From contig NZ_JALNMJ010000023.1 in NCBI RefSeq assembly GCF_023156505.1, forward strand, positions 1 to 64,000: a stretch of DNA of 64,000 bases, in the 5' to 3' direction. A model generated the notes under the pieces. That model was not told the DNA's origin and ran no database searches. It saw only the letters and a list, made by a program, of their open reading frames with translations. The DNA is from Roseibium sediminicola. GTDB lineage: Bacteria; Pseudomonadota; Alphaproteobacteria; Rhizobiales; Stappiaceae. A program made the translations under genes and the position numbers. Position 1 is the stretch's first letter, and each line of letters starts with the position of its first letter. Positions 17,821-25,514 of the stretch are shown piece after piece.

Positions 17821-19035
17821 GTGAACGACATGGCCAACAGCATCCGGACCGGTCCGGACGATCGCGGGCATTTCGGCATTTTCGGCGGCCGCTACGTGGC
17901 CGAGACCCTGATGCCGCTGATCCTCGACCTGGAGCAGCATTACAAGGACGCCAAGAACGATCCGGCCTTCCACGCCGAGATCGAGACGCTGAACAAGCAC
18001 TATACCGGCCGTCCTTCGCCACTTTATTTCGCCGAGCGCCTGACCAATGAACTCGGCGGCGCCAAGATCTATTTCAAGCGTGACGAGCTCAACCACACCG
18101 GCTCCCACAAGATCAACAACTGCCTCGGCCAGATCCTTCTCGCCAAGCGCATGGGCAAGACCCGGATCATTGCCGAGACCGGCGCCGGCCAGCACGGTGT
18201 GGCAACCGCCACCGTCTGCGCCCGCTTCGGCCTGCCCTGCGTCGTCTATATGGGCAAGACCGACGTGGAACGGCAGAAGCCGAACGTCTTCCGCATGAAG
18301 CTGCTTGGCGCCGAGATCGTCCCGGTCACCGCCGGCGCCGGTACGCTGAAGGACGCTATGAACGAGGCGCTGCGCGACTGGGTCACCAATGTCGAGGACA
18401 CCTATTACCTGATCGGCACCGCGGCCGGTCCGCATCCCTATCCGGAAATGGTGCGTGATTTCCAGTCTGTGATCGGCAAGGAATTGCGCGAGCAGATGAT
18501 GGAGGCCGAAGGCCGCCTGCCGGACGCGCTGGTGGCTGCCGTCGGCGGCGGCTCCAACGCCATCGGCCTGTTCCACCCGTTCCTGGACGACAAGGACGTC
18601 AAGATCTACGGCGTCGAGGCCGGCGGCCACGGCCTGGATGGCGACGAGCATTGCGCGTCGCTGACGGCCGGCAAGCCGGGCGTTCTCCACGGCAACCGTA
18701 CCTATCTGCTGCAGGACGATGACGGCCAGATCCTCGAAGGTCATTCGATTTCCGCAGGCCTCGATTACCCGGGCATCGGTCCGGAACATTCCTGGCTGAA
18801 GGAAATCGGCCGTGTCGATTATGTGCCGATCATGGACAATGAAGCCCTGGACGCCTTCCAGATGCTGACCCGTGTCGAAGGCATCATCCCGGCGCTCGAG
18901 CCGTCCCATGCTCTGGCGCATGTGGTCAAGCTGGCGCCGCAGATGGACAAGGACCAGATCATCGTCATGAACCTGTGCGGCCGCGGAGACAAGGACGTCT
19001 TCGCCGTTGGTCAGATGCTCGGGTTTGATCTGTAA
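17821..19035 (+). CDS. trpB: Tryptophan synthase beta chain
   Basis: Joins indole and serine to tryptophan using pyridoxal phosphate. In the 404-residue protein the Schiff-base lysine is Lys97 in HTGSHKINNCLGQ and the phosphate-binding loop is GGGSNAIGLF. TrpB1-type features (ARFGLPCVVYMG, LDYPGIGPEHS) are present, so it should form the normal alpha2beta2 complex with TrpA. The GTG at 17821 has ggagtttt upstream; ATG 17830 is an alternative. Unusually, trpB is followed by a strong terminator and 1.37 kb before trpA. Confidence 0.96.
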   Translation: MNDMANSIRTGPDDRGHFGIFGGRYVAETLMPLILDLEQHYKDAKNDPAFHAEIETLNKHYTGRPSPLYFAERLTNELGGAKIYFKRDELNHTGSHKINNCLGQILLAKRMGKTRIIAETGAGQHGVATATVCARFGLPCVVYMGKTDVERQKPNVFRMKLLGAEIVPVTAGAGTLKDAMNEALRDWVTNVEDTYYLIGTAAGPHPYPEMVRDFQSVIGKELREQMMEAEGRLPDALVAAVGGGSNAIGLFHPFLDDKDVKIYGVEAGGHGLDGDEHCASLTAGKPGVLHGNRTYLLQDDDGQILEGHSISAGLDYPGIGPEHSWLKEIGRVDYVPIMDNEALDAFQMLTRVEGIIPALEPSHALAHVVKLAPQMDKDQIIVMNLCGRGDKDVFAVGQMLGFDL

Positions 19036-19059
19036 GGATCGTACCTGTCGCGTTTTTGA

Positions 19060-19095
19060 AGGCCGTGCGCTGAAAAGCGTGCGGCTTTTTTGTTT
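19060..19095 (+). terminator. Rho-independent terminator after trpB
   Basis: A 12-bp stem with a GAAA tetraloop (arms aggccgtgcgct and agcgtgcggctt, including G-U pairs) followed by tttttgtttt, 25 bases after the trpB stop. It should stop most transcription before trpA. Confidence 0.85.
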
Positions 19096-19114
19096 TATGT
19101 GTTTCCCTCTCTTT

Positions 19115-19247
19115 CGTCATCCCGGCCAAGCGCAGCGCGAGCCGGGACCGGGGAGCCGCTGCGTTTGGACGAGAAGAACATGGACCTTTCGTGGCATTGA
19201 GGCTCCCCGGTCCGGATCTCCTTTCAGTCGTCCGGGACGACGACGGA
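19115..19247. repeat. Palindromic intergenic repeat, family B copy 4
   Basis: Begins cgtcatcccggccaagcg and runs through gggaccggggagcc to ggctccccggtccggatct and cgtccgggacgacg. It lies just beyond the trpB terminator. Confidence 0.8.
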
Positions 19248-19297
19248 AAGTCGTGGAAGACAAATCCCCCCGGTTAACCAGCCCCGCGAGTCCAGTA

Positions 19298-19323
19298 TTG
19301 CTGCAATGCAAAATCATGCATTG
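19298..19323 (+). promoter_or_regulatory. Candidate operator upstream of the DUF1127 gene
   Basis: Contains a perfect inverted repeat CAATGCA-6 bases-TGCATTG at 19304-19323, overlapping the 16-base word ttgctgcaatgcaaaa at 19298-19313. A near-identical word, ttgctgcactgcaaaa, stands at 20010-20025 before the next small plus-strand gene. In Brucella the LysR regulator VtlR controls small DUF1127 genes; a VtlR/LsrB-like factor is therefore a candidate, by inference only. Confidence 0.45.
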
Positions 19324-19408
19324 TGAAACGGGCGAAAATAGCTAAATGGAGCCGCGTAGACATCGATGACCGGCTCCCCGCGCCGGTCCGCTCCAAAGGA
19401 AAAAGAAA

Positions 19409-19579
19409 ATGGCCTTCGATCTGTTGACCGGATTTGTCCGCGACTTTCGCGCGACCCGCCGGGTCGCCGGCGAAATCGCGCGCCTGAACCACTTGAATGC
19501 TGCCCAGCTGGCCGACCTTGGCCTGGAGCGCACGGAAATCACCGATCACGCTTTCCGGAAGCATTACCGCAAGCGCTGA
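19409..19579 (+). CDS. Small DUF1127-family protein
   Basis: 56 residues, starting at ATG 19409 behind a good ribosome site (aaaggaaaaagaa). The C-terminal half AAQLADLGLERTEI is the DUF1127 signature (normally L-x-D-I/L-G-L-x-R-x-E-I). The N-terminus is basic and helical. Such short arginine-rich proteins in Rhizobiales affect RNA turnover, phosphate or sugar metabolism in the few studied cases; the exact role here is unknown. It lies in the gap between trpB and trpA and ends in a bidirectional terminator. Confidence 0.8.
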   Translation: MAFDLLTGFVRDFRATRRVAGEIARLNHLNAAQLADLGLERTEITDHAFRKHYRKR

Positions 19580-19629
19580 TCGCGCTCGGCGCCTGTCTCG
19601 CGCAGGCCAGTCAGTGATACGGAAAGTTT

Positions 19630-19664
19630 GGCTGCACGGCTTCGCCGCGCAGCCTTATTTTTTG
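19630..19664. terminator. Terminator between convergent small genes
   Basis: An 11-bp stem with one mismatch (ggctgcacggc and gccgcgcagcc, loop ttc) followed by ttattttttg. It serves the plus-strand DUF1127 gene; its right side touches the stop codon of the minus-strand gene at 19655, which it may also serve less efficiently. Confidence 0.75.
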
Positions 19665-19870
19665 ATCGGCTTCGTGGTCAGCACGGCTTCCAGAAGCTGC
19701 TGGCGGCCACGGGCATCCAGTTGATCCGCCTGGGAAAGCAGCGCCGGATCGGTCTGTGCCACAGAAGAATGCGCCGGCAAGGCGACGGCCGACCGGCTCA
19801 GATCCTTCATGCGGCGCCACAGTTTTTCGCTCAAGGGTTCAGGGGCAGGCTCGAACAGGGAATGGGCCAA
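19655..19870 (-). CDS. Small hypothetical protein with TTG start
   Basis: 71 residues, not recognised. The TTG at 19870 has an excellent Shine-Dalgarno AAGGAG seven bases upstream, which argues the gene is real. The protein is predicted helical, with LWRRMKDLSR in the middle and a C-terminal part DARGRQQLLEAVLT. It is opposite in direction to the trp genes around it and shares a terminator region with the DUF1127 gene. Confidence 0.55.
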   Translation of the reverse strand: MAHSLFEPAPEPLSEKLWRRMKDLSRSAVALPAHSSVAQTDPALLSQADQLDARGRQQLLEAVLTTKPIKK

Positions 19871-20009
19871 TTATAGCTCCTTATTGTTTTGCTGGCTTGG
19901 AACTGTCTTTGAACTTAAGCGCACAGAGTGCATTTTTCTAGTGCCTGACGTTGCGTATCTCACACAGCAGCCATGCGAAAAACGCGGATCTGGTCTGCAC
20001 GGACTCAGG

Positions 20010-20025
20010 TTGCTGCACTGCAAAA
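20010..20025 (+). promoter_or_regulatory. Second copy of the 16-base upstream motif
   Basis: ttgctgcactgcaaaa, matching 15 of 16 bases of the word before the DUF1127 gene, 65 bases upstream of ATG 20090. Its core tgcactgca is a near palindrome. The repetition upstream of two small genes suggests a shared regulator. Confidence 0.4.
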
Positions 20026-20089
20026 AAAACCTAAATGTCGGCCGGTGATGATTCCACGCGGCTGAGGCCCGTTTTTTTTGGTTTTTGAA

Positions 20090-20272
20090 ATGAGCACCTT
20101 GCAGGCACTTCAACTGAGCGCACCCTCGGCAGCGCCCCTCGCTACCGTCCTTCGCGGCACGGGTGGACCGGTTGCGCGCATCGGCCGGTTAAAATCCATG
20201 GGCAGCGAACATATCTACCGCGCCGACTCCGCCCTCAGGGCGATCGGCCTGATCGACTATCCGAGCAGGTAA
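20090..20272 (+). CDS. Small protein, possibly DUF1127-like
   Basis: 60 residues from ATG 20090 (an in-frame ATG at 20078 would add four). No clear family. The segment SEHIYRADSALRAIGLIDYPSR ends in LRAIGL, reminiscent of the LRDIGL end of DUF1127 proteins, but the match is short. No good Shine-Dalgarno is visible. Support for its reality comes mainly from the 16-base motif shared with the DUF1127 gene upstream. Confidence 0.4.
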   Translation: MSTLQALQLSAPSAAPLATVLRGTGGPVARIGRLKSMGSEHIYRADSALRAIGLIDYPSR

Positions 20273-20408
20273 CCGTCAGGGCCCGGATTCGGCCGCGGAC
20301 GGGCGAAACTGCACGAGATAGATTGACACGGCCCGCGCTGCCCTCGTACATCGCAGACACGGGAAACGCCCCGGATCCTCCGGTCGGCGTGAAAAAGGGT
20401 AGCTGTGA

Positions 20409-21242
20409 ATGACGGAAACGCGTATCGACCGCCGTTTTAAAGCCTGTGCGGAAGCCGGCCGGCCGGCCTTGGTCACCTTTATCACCGCGGGCGACCCGGA
20501 TCTCCAGACTTCGCAAGCCGTCCTCAACGCGCTGCCCGCCGCCGGCGCCGATGTCATCGAGCTCGGCATGCCCTTCTCCGACCCGATGGCGGAAGGCATA
20601 CCGATCCAGCTTGGCAACCAGCGCGCTTTGGCCAGTGGTCACACCATGGACAAGACGCTGGACATGGTGCGCAATTTCCGCGAACAGGATCAGGACACGC
20701 CGATCATCCTGATGGGCTATTACAATCCGATCTATGTCCGCGACCCCAAAAAATTCGTCCAGGTCGCCAAGGAAGCCGGTGTCGACGGCTTCATCATTGT
20801 CGACATTCCGGCCGAGGCCGACGACGAATTGTGCATTCCGGCGCTCGAGGCCGGGCTCAATTTCATCCGTCTGGCGACCCCGACCACCGACGACAAGCGC
20901 CTGCCCGCCGTTCTGGCCAACACGTCCGGTTTCGTCTATTACGTCTCCGTGACGGGCATCACCGGTGCCAATATTGCCGATACCGGCCGGGTGACCACGG
21001 CGGTCAACCGGATCAAGGGGCATACCGACCTGCCGGTGGCCGTCGGCTTCGGTGTCAAGACCGCCGACCAGGCCGCGGAAATCGGCAAGGATGCCGATGG
21101 CGTCGTGGTCGGTTCGGTTCTGGTCAACGCCATTCGCGACAGCCTCGACGAGGCCGGCAAGGCGACCGACAGGACCGTGCAGGCTGTGACCGACGTTGTC
21201 GCCGATCTGGCGTCCGGCTGCGCCCGCGCGCGCACGGCCTGA
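20409..21242 (+). CDS. trpA: Tryptophan synthase alpha chain (catalytic Asp replaced by Glu)
   Basis: Cleaves indole-3-glycerol phosphate to indole and glyceraldehyde phosphate and passes indole to TrpB. The 277-residue TIM barrel has ITAGDPD, the catalytic Glu51 in IELGMPFSDP and the phosphate site GFGVKTADQ. The residue equivalent to Salmonella Asp60 lies in SDPMAEG and is Glu62 here (codon gaa), where most TrpA proteins read ADG. The following IPIQ also departs from the usual PAIQ. ATG at 20409. It begins a second transcript with accD and folC after the interrupted trp cluster. Confidence 0.93.
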   Translation: MTETRIDRRFKACAEAGRPALVTFITAGDPDLQTSQAVLNALPAAGADVIELGMPFSDPMAEGIPIQLGNQRALASGHTMDKTLDMVRNFREQDQDTPIILMGYYNPIYVRDPKKFVQVAKEAGVDGFIIVDIPAEADDELCIPALEAGLNFIRLATPTTDDKRLPAVLANTSGFVYYVSVTGITGANIADTGRVTTAVNRIKGHTDLPVAVGFGVKTADQAAEIGKDADGVVVGSVLVNAIRDSLDEAGKATDRTVQAVTDVVADLASGCARARTA

Positions 21243-21330
21243 ATTGAAGGAATTCCGGCGGACCCCATATCTCCGCCCATGAACAACCCGAACACTGCAT
21301 GTGTTCTTGAACAAACGGGACGCGTCTGAC

Positions 21331-22290
21331 GTGAACTGGATCAACTCTATCGTACGCCCCAAGATCCGCGATCTCTGGAAGAAGCGTGAGGTTCCGGAAA
21401 ATCTCTGGATCAAATGCCCGGAAACCGGCGAAATGGTGTTTCACCGGGATCTGGAAGCCAATCTCTGGGTGATCCCGAATTCCGGCCATCACATGAGGAT
21501 GCCGGCGCGCAAGCGCCTGGAAGCCCTGTTCGATGGCGGCAAATACGACAACGTCAAGACGCCCGAAGTCCACGCCGACCCGCATAAGTTCCGCGATTCC
21601 AAGCGTTATTCCGAACGTCTGAAGGAAGCCCGCGCCCGTTCCGGCGAAGAAGAAGCCGTGCTGGTCGCCCAGGGCCAGATCAACGGCATGGCGTTTACCG
21701 CCGCCGTCCAGAATTTCGACTTCATTGCAGGTTCGCTCGGCATGGCCGCCGGTGAGGCCATCCTGGCCGGCATGTTGAAGGCGGTTCAGGACAAGACCCC
21801 GTTTGTCATGTTCGCTGCATCCGGCGGTGCCCGCATGCAGGAAGGCATACTTTCGCTGATGCAGATGCCGCGCACCACCGTGGGCGTGCAGATGCTGCGC
21901 GAGGCCGGCCTGCCTTATGTCGTCGTCCTGACCAACCCGACCACGGGCGGCGTGTCCGCGTCCTACGCCATGCTCGGTGACGTCCATATTGCCGAGCCGG
22001 GCGCGCAGATCGGCTTTGCCGGCCGCCGTGTGATCGAACAGACCGTGCGTGAAAAGCTGCCCGACGATTTCCAGACCGCCGAATACCTGCTTGACCATGG
22101 CATGGTCGACATGGTGGTGCCGCGCCAGAAAATGCGCGAGACCCTGGCGCGCATCTGCGGCATCCTGATGAAGCGTGAAATCGAGTTGCCGAAACTCGAG
22201 GCCCCGAAGGAACCGGCGCCGGAAGCTTCGGCCGAACAGGCTGCAAAGGCCGAAGACCCGGCCAACAAAGAGGCGGGGCCGGCGAGTTAG
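21331..22290 (+). CDS. accD: Acetyl-CoA carboxylase carboxyltransferase subunit beta
   Basis: Transfers the carboxyl group from carboxybiotin to acetyl-CoA together with AccA, giving malonyl-CoA. The 319-residue protein starts at GTG 21331 (NWINSIVRPKIR), the conserved N-terminus; GTG 21301 would add ten residues. The four-Cys zinc ribbon of E. coli AccD is degenerate (IKCPETGEM...VIPNSGHHM keeps one Cys), which is usual in alphaproteobacteria. The crotonase-type core shows FAASGGARMQEG and TNPTTGGVSASYAMLGD. The Ala/Glu/Pro-rich tail is dispensable-looking. Linked to trpA and folC. Confidence 0.95.
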   Translation: MNWINSIVRPKIRDLWKKREVPENLWIKCPETGEMVFHRDLEANLWVIPNSGHHMRMPARKRLEALFDGGKYDNVKTPEVHADPHKFRDSKRYSERLKEARARSGEEEAVLVAQGQINGMAFTAAVQNFDFIAGSLGMAAGEAILAGMLKAVQDKTPFVMFAASGGARMQEGILSLMQMPRTTVGVQMLREAGLPYVVVLTNPTTGGVSASYAMLGDVHIAEPGAQIGFAGRRVIEQTVREKLPDDFQTAEYLLDHGMVDMVVPRQKMRETLARICGILMKREIELPKLEAPKEPAPEASAEQAAKAEDPANKEAGPAS

Positions 22291-22427
22291 GTCCGGCAGC
22301 CACCCGAAATACGTCGCGAATTCGGCGTGATACGACGTTTCCAGCCCGTCCGCTTGTGTCCGGGTGGGCTATCCCGTAAAGGCGTATTGAGCCTTTAACG
22401 GAACAAAGGGACCCTGCGGAGGGCGCC

Positions 22428-23744
22428 TTGGATCAAGTCACGAAAATTCTGGACCGCCTGCTGGCCCTGCATCCGAAGGAAATCGATCTTTCCCTTGGCC
22501 GCATGCACCGCCTGCTGGCAGCCCTCGGTCATCCGGAACGGCGCCTGCCGCCGGTCATTCATATCGCCGGCACCAATGGCAAGGGCTCGGTGACGGCGAC
22601 CATGCGCGCGATTCTGGAAGCGTCCGGCAAGCGTTGCCATGTCTATACCTCGCCGCATCTTGTCTCGTTCAACGAGCGTATCCGTCTTGGCAGCGATGGC
22701 CGGTTCGTCTCCGACCCGGTCCTGTATGAGGCGCTGCACCGCTGCGAAGAGGCCAATGGCGGCGAGGAAATCACCTTTTTCGAGATCACCACAGCCGCGG
22801 CCCTGTTGCTGTTTGCCGAACATTCCGCGGATGTTCTGCTGCTGGAAGTCGGCCTTGGCGGACGTCTCGACGCCACCAACGTCATCGATCATCCGCTGGC
22901 AACGGTGATCACGCCGGTCTCCATGGATCATGAGAAATTCCTCGGCGACGATCTCGCCGCGATTGCCGCTGAGAAGGCCGGTATCATCAAACCTGATGCG
23001 CCGGTGATCTGCGCCGCCCAGGAAGACGACGCGCTGAAAACGATCACCCGCCAGGCGGCACGCAATCGCGCGCCCTTGAAGGTTTTCGGTCAGGATTTTG
23101 TCGCCCAGGCAGACCAGGGCCGGATGGCCTTTCAGGACGAGGACGAACTCATCGATCTGCCGCTGCCGGTTCTGGGCGGGCGTCACCAGTTCGCCAATGC
23201 CGGCCTTGCGATCGCCGCCCTCAAGGCCGCGGGTCTGCTGCCGGACGCGGCGGTCATCACCCAGGGCCTGAAATCGGTCAATTGGCCCGGCCGTCTGCAG
23301 CCGATCACCCATGGCGACCTTGTCGAAATGTGTCCGGAAGGGTCAGAGATATGGCTGGATGGCGGCCATAATCCTGGTGCGGGCCTGTCCATCGCCCAGT
23401 TCATGGGCGAACAGGAAGAGCGCGCGCCGCGTCCGCTCTATCTTGTCGCCGGCATGCTGACCACCAAGGATCCAGTCGGTTTCTTCCGGCCGTTTGACGG
23501 TCTGGTGCGCCATGTCGGCACCGTGCCGATCCTGTCGACGACGACGGGGCGCACACCGGAAGAGCTTGCCGATCTGGCAAGCTGCGCGGGCCTCGAGGCA
23601 ACACCGTTTCAAACGCTGGACGCGGCACTGGCAGATGTGGCAGCCTGTGCAGCAAGGGATGGCGAAGCGCCCCGGATTCTGATTTGCGGCTCGCTCTACC
23701 TCGCCGGTGAGGTTCTGGCGCGCAGCGGACTGGCGCCCGCCTGA
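22428..23744 (+). CDS. folC: Folylpolyglutamate synthase/dihydrofolate synthase
   Basis: Adds glutamate to dihydropteroate and to folates. The 438-residue Mur-ligase-like enzyme has the P-loop HIAGTNGKGSV, the Omega-loop region TSPHLVSFNERIR, the segment LEVGLGGRLDATN and the C-terminal WLDGGHNPGA. It starts at TTG 22428 with a strong Shine-Dalgarno (ggaggg) six bases away; no better start exists. Third gene of the trpA-accD-folC run. Confidence 0.95.
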   Translation: MDQVTKILDRLLALHPKEIDLSLGRMHRLLAALGHPERRLPPVIHIAGTNGKGSVTATMRAILEASGKRCHVYTSPHLVSFNERIRLGSDGRFVSDPVLYEALHRCEEANGGEEITFFEITTAAALLLFAEHSADVLLLEVGLGGRLDATNVIDHPLATVITPVSMDHEKFLGDDLAAIAAEKAGIIKPDAPVICAAQEDDALKTITRQAARNRAPLKVFGQDFVAQADQGRMAFQDEDELIDLPLPVLGGRHQFANAGLAIAALKAAGLLPDAAVITQGLKSVNWPGRLQPITHGDLVEMCPEGSEIWLDGGHNPGAGLSIAQFMGEQEERAPRPLYLVAGMLTTKDPVGFFRPFDGLVRHVGTVPILSTTTGRTPEELADLASCAGLEATPFQTLDAALADVAACAARDGEAPRILICGSLYLAGEVLARSGLAPA

Positions 23745-23776
23745 TTAAAACCGGCATCCGTCTCAGGGAGGCCCGT

Positions 23777-25042
23777 TTGACGTTTAAGAACAACCTGTTT
23801 TCCGCCCCTGTGGCGGGTCTTCTGGTCGCCGCCACGCTGATGTGCGGCGGCGCCCAGGCCCTCACAGAAAACTACGAGACCCCGCCCGAACAGGACCCGG
23901 CCAAGGTCCTGGACGGCAAGCAGCTCGGGCCGGGTTATGCGGTTCTCTCGCCTGTGCGCAGCGACGGCTTCCTGCGCATCTATCAATTGCAGACCGATCT
24001 CGGCATCGAGCGCATCGAGGGCGATGGCCTGTTGAAGCTGCGCCTGTCGGAGCTGAAGGTTCTGGTCGCCCTGGAAAGCCTCAAGAACGACGCCAGTTTC
24101 GTCGATGGTCTGAAACAGGCCGCGATGAAACCGGTCGAATTCGTCGAGAGCACCGTCACGGACCCGGTCGGAACCGCCAAGAGCACGGTGACGGGGGTTG
24201 GCCGCATGTTCTCCAGGATCGGCAAGGGCGTTGAGGCAGCCGTCAGCGGCAAGGGCGGCTCGCCCGCGGATCTTGCCAAGTCGATCACCGGCCAGGCCAA
24301 GGCTGAGCGCGAACTGGCCGTTCAGCTGGATGTCGACCCCTACACGTTCTACAAGCCCCTGTCGGACAAGCTCAACGAGACCGCCAGCGTGACCACGGCG
24401 GGCACCTGGACGGTCAGCGCGATCACAAGCCTCCTGCCCGGCGGCCTGATCGTCAACGTGGCGCGTCAGGCGGACAACTTCCGTAATCTGATCGTCGACA
24501 GCACTCCGGCGGAACTGGAAGAGCGCACCGCGGCCGCCTTCCGCAAGGCCGGGGTGTCCGAGGCGACGATTTCCAGGATCGCGGCCAATCCGTTCTACAC
24601 GATCTCGGAAAAGGCGGCGCTCGCCTACCAGCTTCAGGCCATGCCCGGCGTCAATGATCTCGACATCATTGCCTCCAAGGCCGGGGACGCCGACAGCCGC
24701 GACATTGCCTATTTCCAGCTGCGCCGGGTGGTGCTGCTGGAAACCTATAACCGCACGGTTTCCGGTCTCGGTGATATCAAGAATGTCTCGGAATTCCCGA
24801 TCGCCATCCGCCGCGACGGTATCGCGGCCATCGTCTTGCCGCTCGACATGGTCTCCTGGACGCAGAATGTGGCGCGCAGTTTCTCCGCGATGCATGAAGG
24901 CCTGGCGAACCTGCCCTTCCCGCCGACCGGTGTCGATTTCCTGATCACCGGCGATCTCACCCCCATCGCCGCCGAACGCCTCACGGCCTTCGGCTGGGAG
25001 ATCACCGGCAACTACCCGATGCCGGCAGGACCCGTGCATTAA
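23777..25042 (+). CDS. Exported protein of unknown function
   Basis: 421 residues with an N-terminal signal peptide (LFSAPVAGLLVAATLMCGGAQA). No family recognised. The mature part is mixed alpha/beta, with FVESTVTDPVGTAKSTVTGVGRMFSRIGKG in an amphipathic region and an Ala-rich helical stretch ATISRIAANPFYTISEKAALAYQL. It starts at TTG 23777 behind cagggagg, 32 bases after folC, so it is probably the last gene of that transcript or shares it with the DUF559 gene. A periplasmic or envelope role is inferred from the signal peptide only. Confidence 0.7.
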   Translation: MTFKNNLFSAPVAGLLVAATLMCGGAQALTENYETPPEQDPAKVLDGKQLGPGYAVLSPVRSDGFLRIYQLQTDLGIERIEGDGLLKLRLSELKVLVALESLKNDASFVDGLKQAAMKPVEFVESTVTDPVGTAKSTVTGVGRMFSRIGKGVEAAVSGKGGSPADLAKSITGQAKAERELAVQLDVDPYTFYKPLSDKLNETASVTTAGTWTVSAITSLLPGGLIVNVARQADNFRNLIVDSTPAELEERTAAAFRKAGVSEATISRIAANPFYTISEKAALAYQLQAMPGVNDLDIIASKAGDADSRDIAYFQLRRVVLLETYNRTVSGLGDIKNVSEFPIAIRRDGIAAIVLPLDMVSWTQNVARSFSAMHEGLANLPFPPTGVDFLITGDLTPIAAERLTAFGWEITGNYPMPAGPVH

Positions 25043-25053
25043 AGGACAGACTG

Positions 25054-25437
25054 GTGTCTCCGACGGGAATCAACCCGAAGACAAGGCGGTTCGCGCAGCG
25101 GCTCAGAAGGGAGCAGACAAAGGGCGAGAGCGCCCTGTGGCGCGCTTTGCGGGAGTTGAAGGCGGAAGGAATTCGAGTCCGCCGGCAGGCGCCCATCGGT
25201 TCCTATGTTGCTGATTTTGTTGTTTTCTCAAATAAACGCGTCATTGAAATCGATGGTGATTTGCACGGCTTTCCCGCACGAAAACTGCATGATGCAAAGC
25301 GAGATGCCTGGCTTCAAAAAGAAGGTTTCGATGTTCTTCGATTCCAGGCGACCGAGGTCGAGGAAAATTTGGAAGGGGTCGTCACGGCCGTTCGACTGCG
25401 TCTGGGTCTTGAGGTGACGGGGTACCCCCACCCCTAA
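25054..25437 (+). CDS. DUF559 (Vsr-like) endonuclease-domain protein ending in a palindrome
   Basis: 127 residues starting at GTG 25054. Matches the DUF559 group, which has the very-short-patch-repair endonuclease fold: RLRREQTKGESALWRALR, then RRQAPIGSYVADFV, the acidic strand VIEIDGDLHG, and WLQKEGFDVLRF. The Asp in YVADFV and Glu/Asp in EIDGD are probable catalytic residues. The last five residues (GYPHP) and the stop come from the left arm of the perfect inverted repeat at 25421-25477. The role is unknown; these genes are often scattered near repeats. Confidence 0.8.
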   Translation: MSPTGINPKTRRFAQRLRREQTKGESALWRALRELKAEGIRVRRQAPIGSYVADFVVFSNKRVIEIDGDLHGFPARKLHDAKRDAWLQKEGFDVLRFQATEVEENLEGVVTAVRLRLGLEVTGYPHP

Positions 25438-25477
25438 CCCCTCCCCACAAGGGGGAGGGGTTAGGGGTGGGGGTACC
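25421..25477. repeat. Perfect 26-bp inverted repeat, family D copy 1
   Basis: Arms ggtacccccacccctaaccc... and its exact complement, 26 bases each, with a loop of five (acaag). The left arm overlaps the end of the DUF559 gene, and the structure may double as its terminator, though no T-run follows. A related, less perfect element stands at 29415-29460. Confidence 0.85.
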
Positions 25478-25514
25478 TCATGCAAACAATGCACGAAGGC
25501 GCTCTGTATTCCCC

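Noticed and set aside
21331..21500. Loss of the zinc-ribbon cysteines in AccD read as a broken gene
   Set aside because: Alphaproteobacterial AccD proteins commonly lack these cysteines, and the catalytic core is intact.
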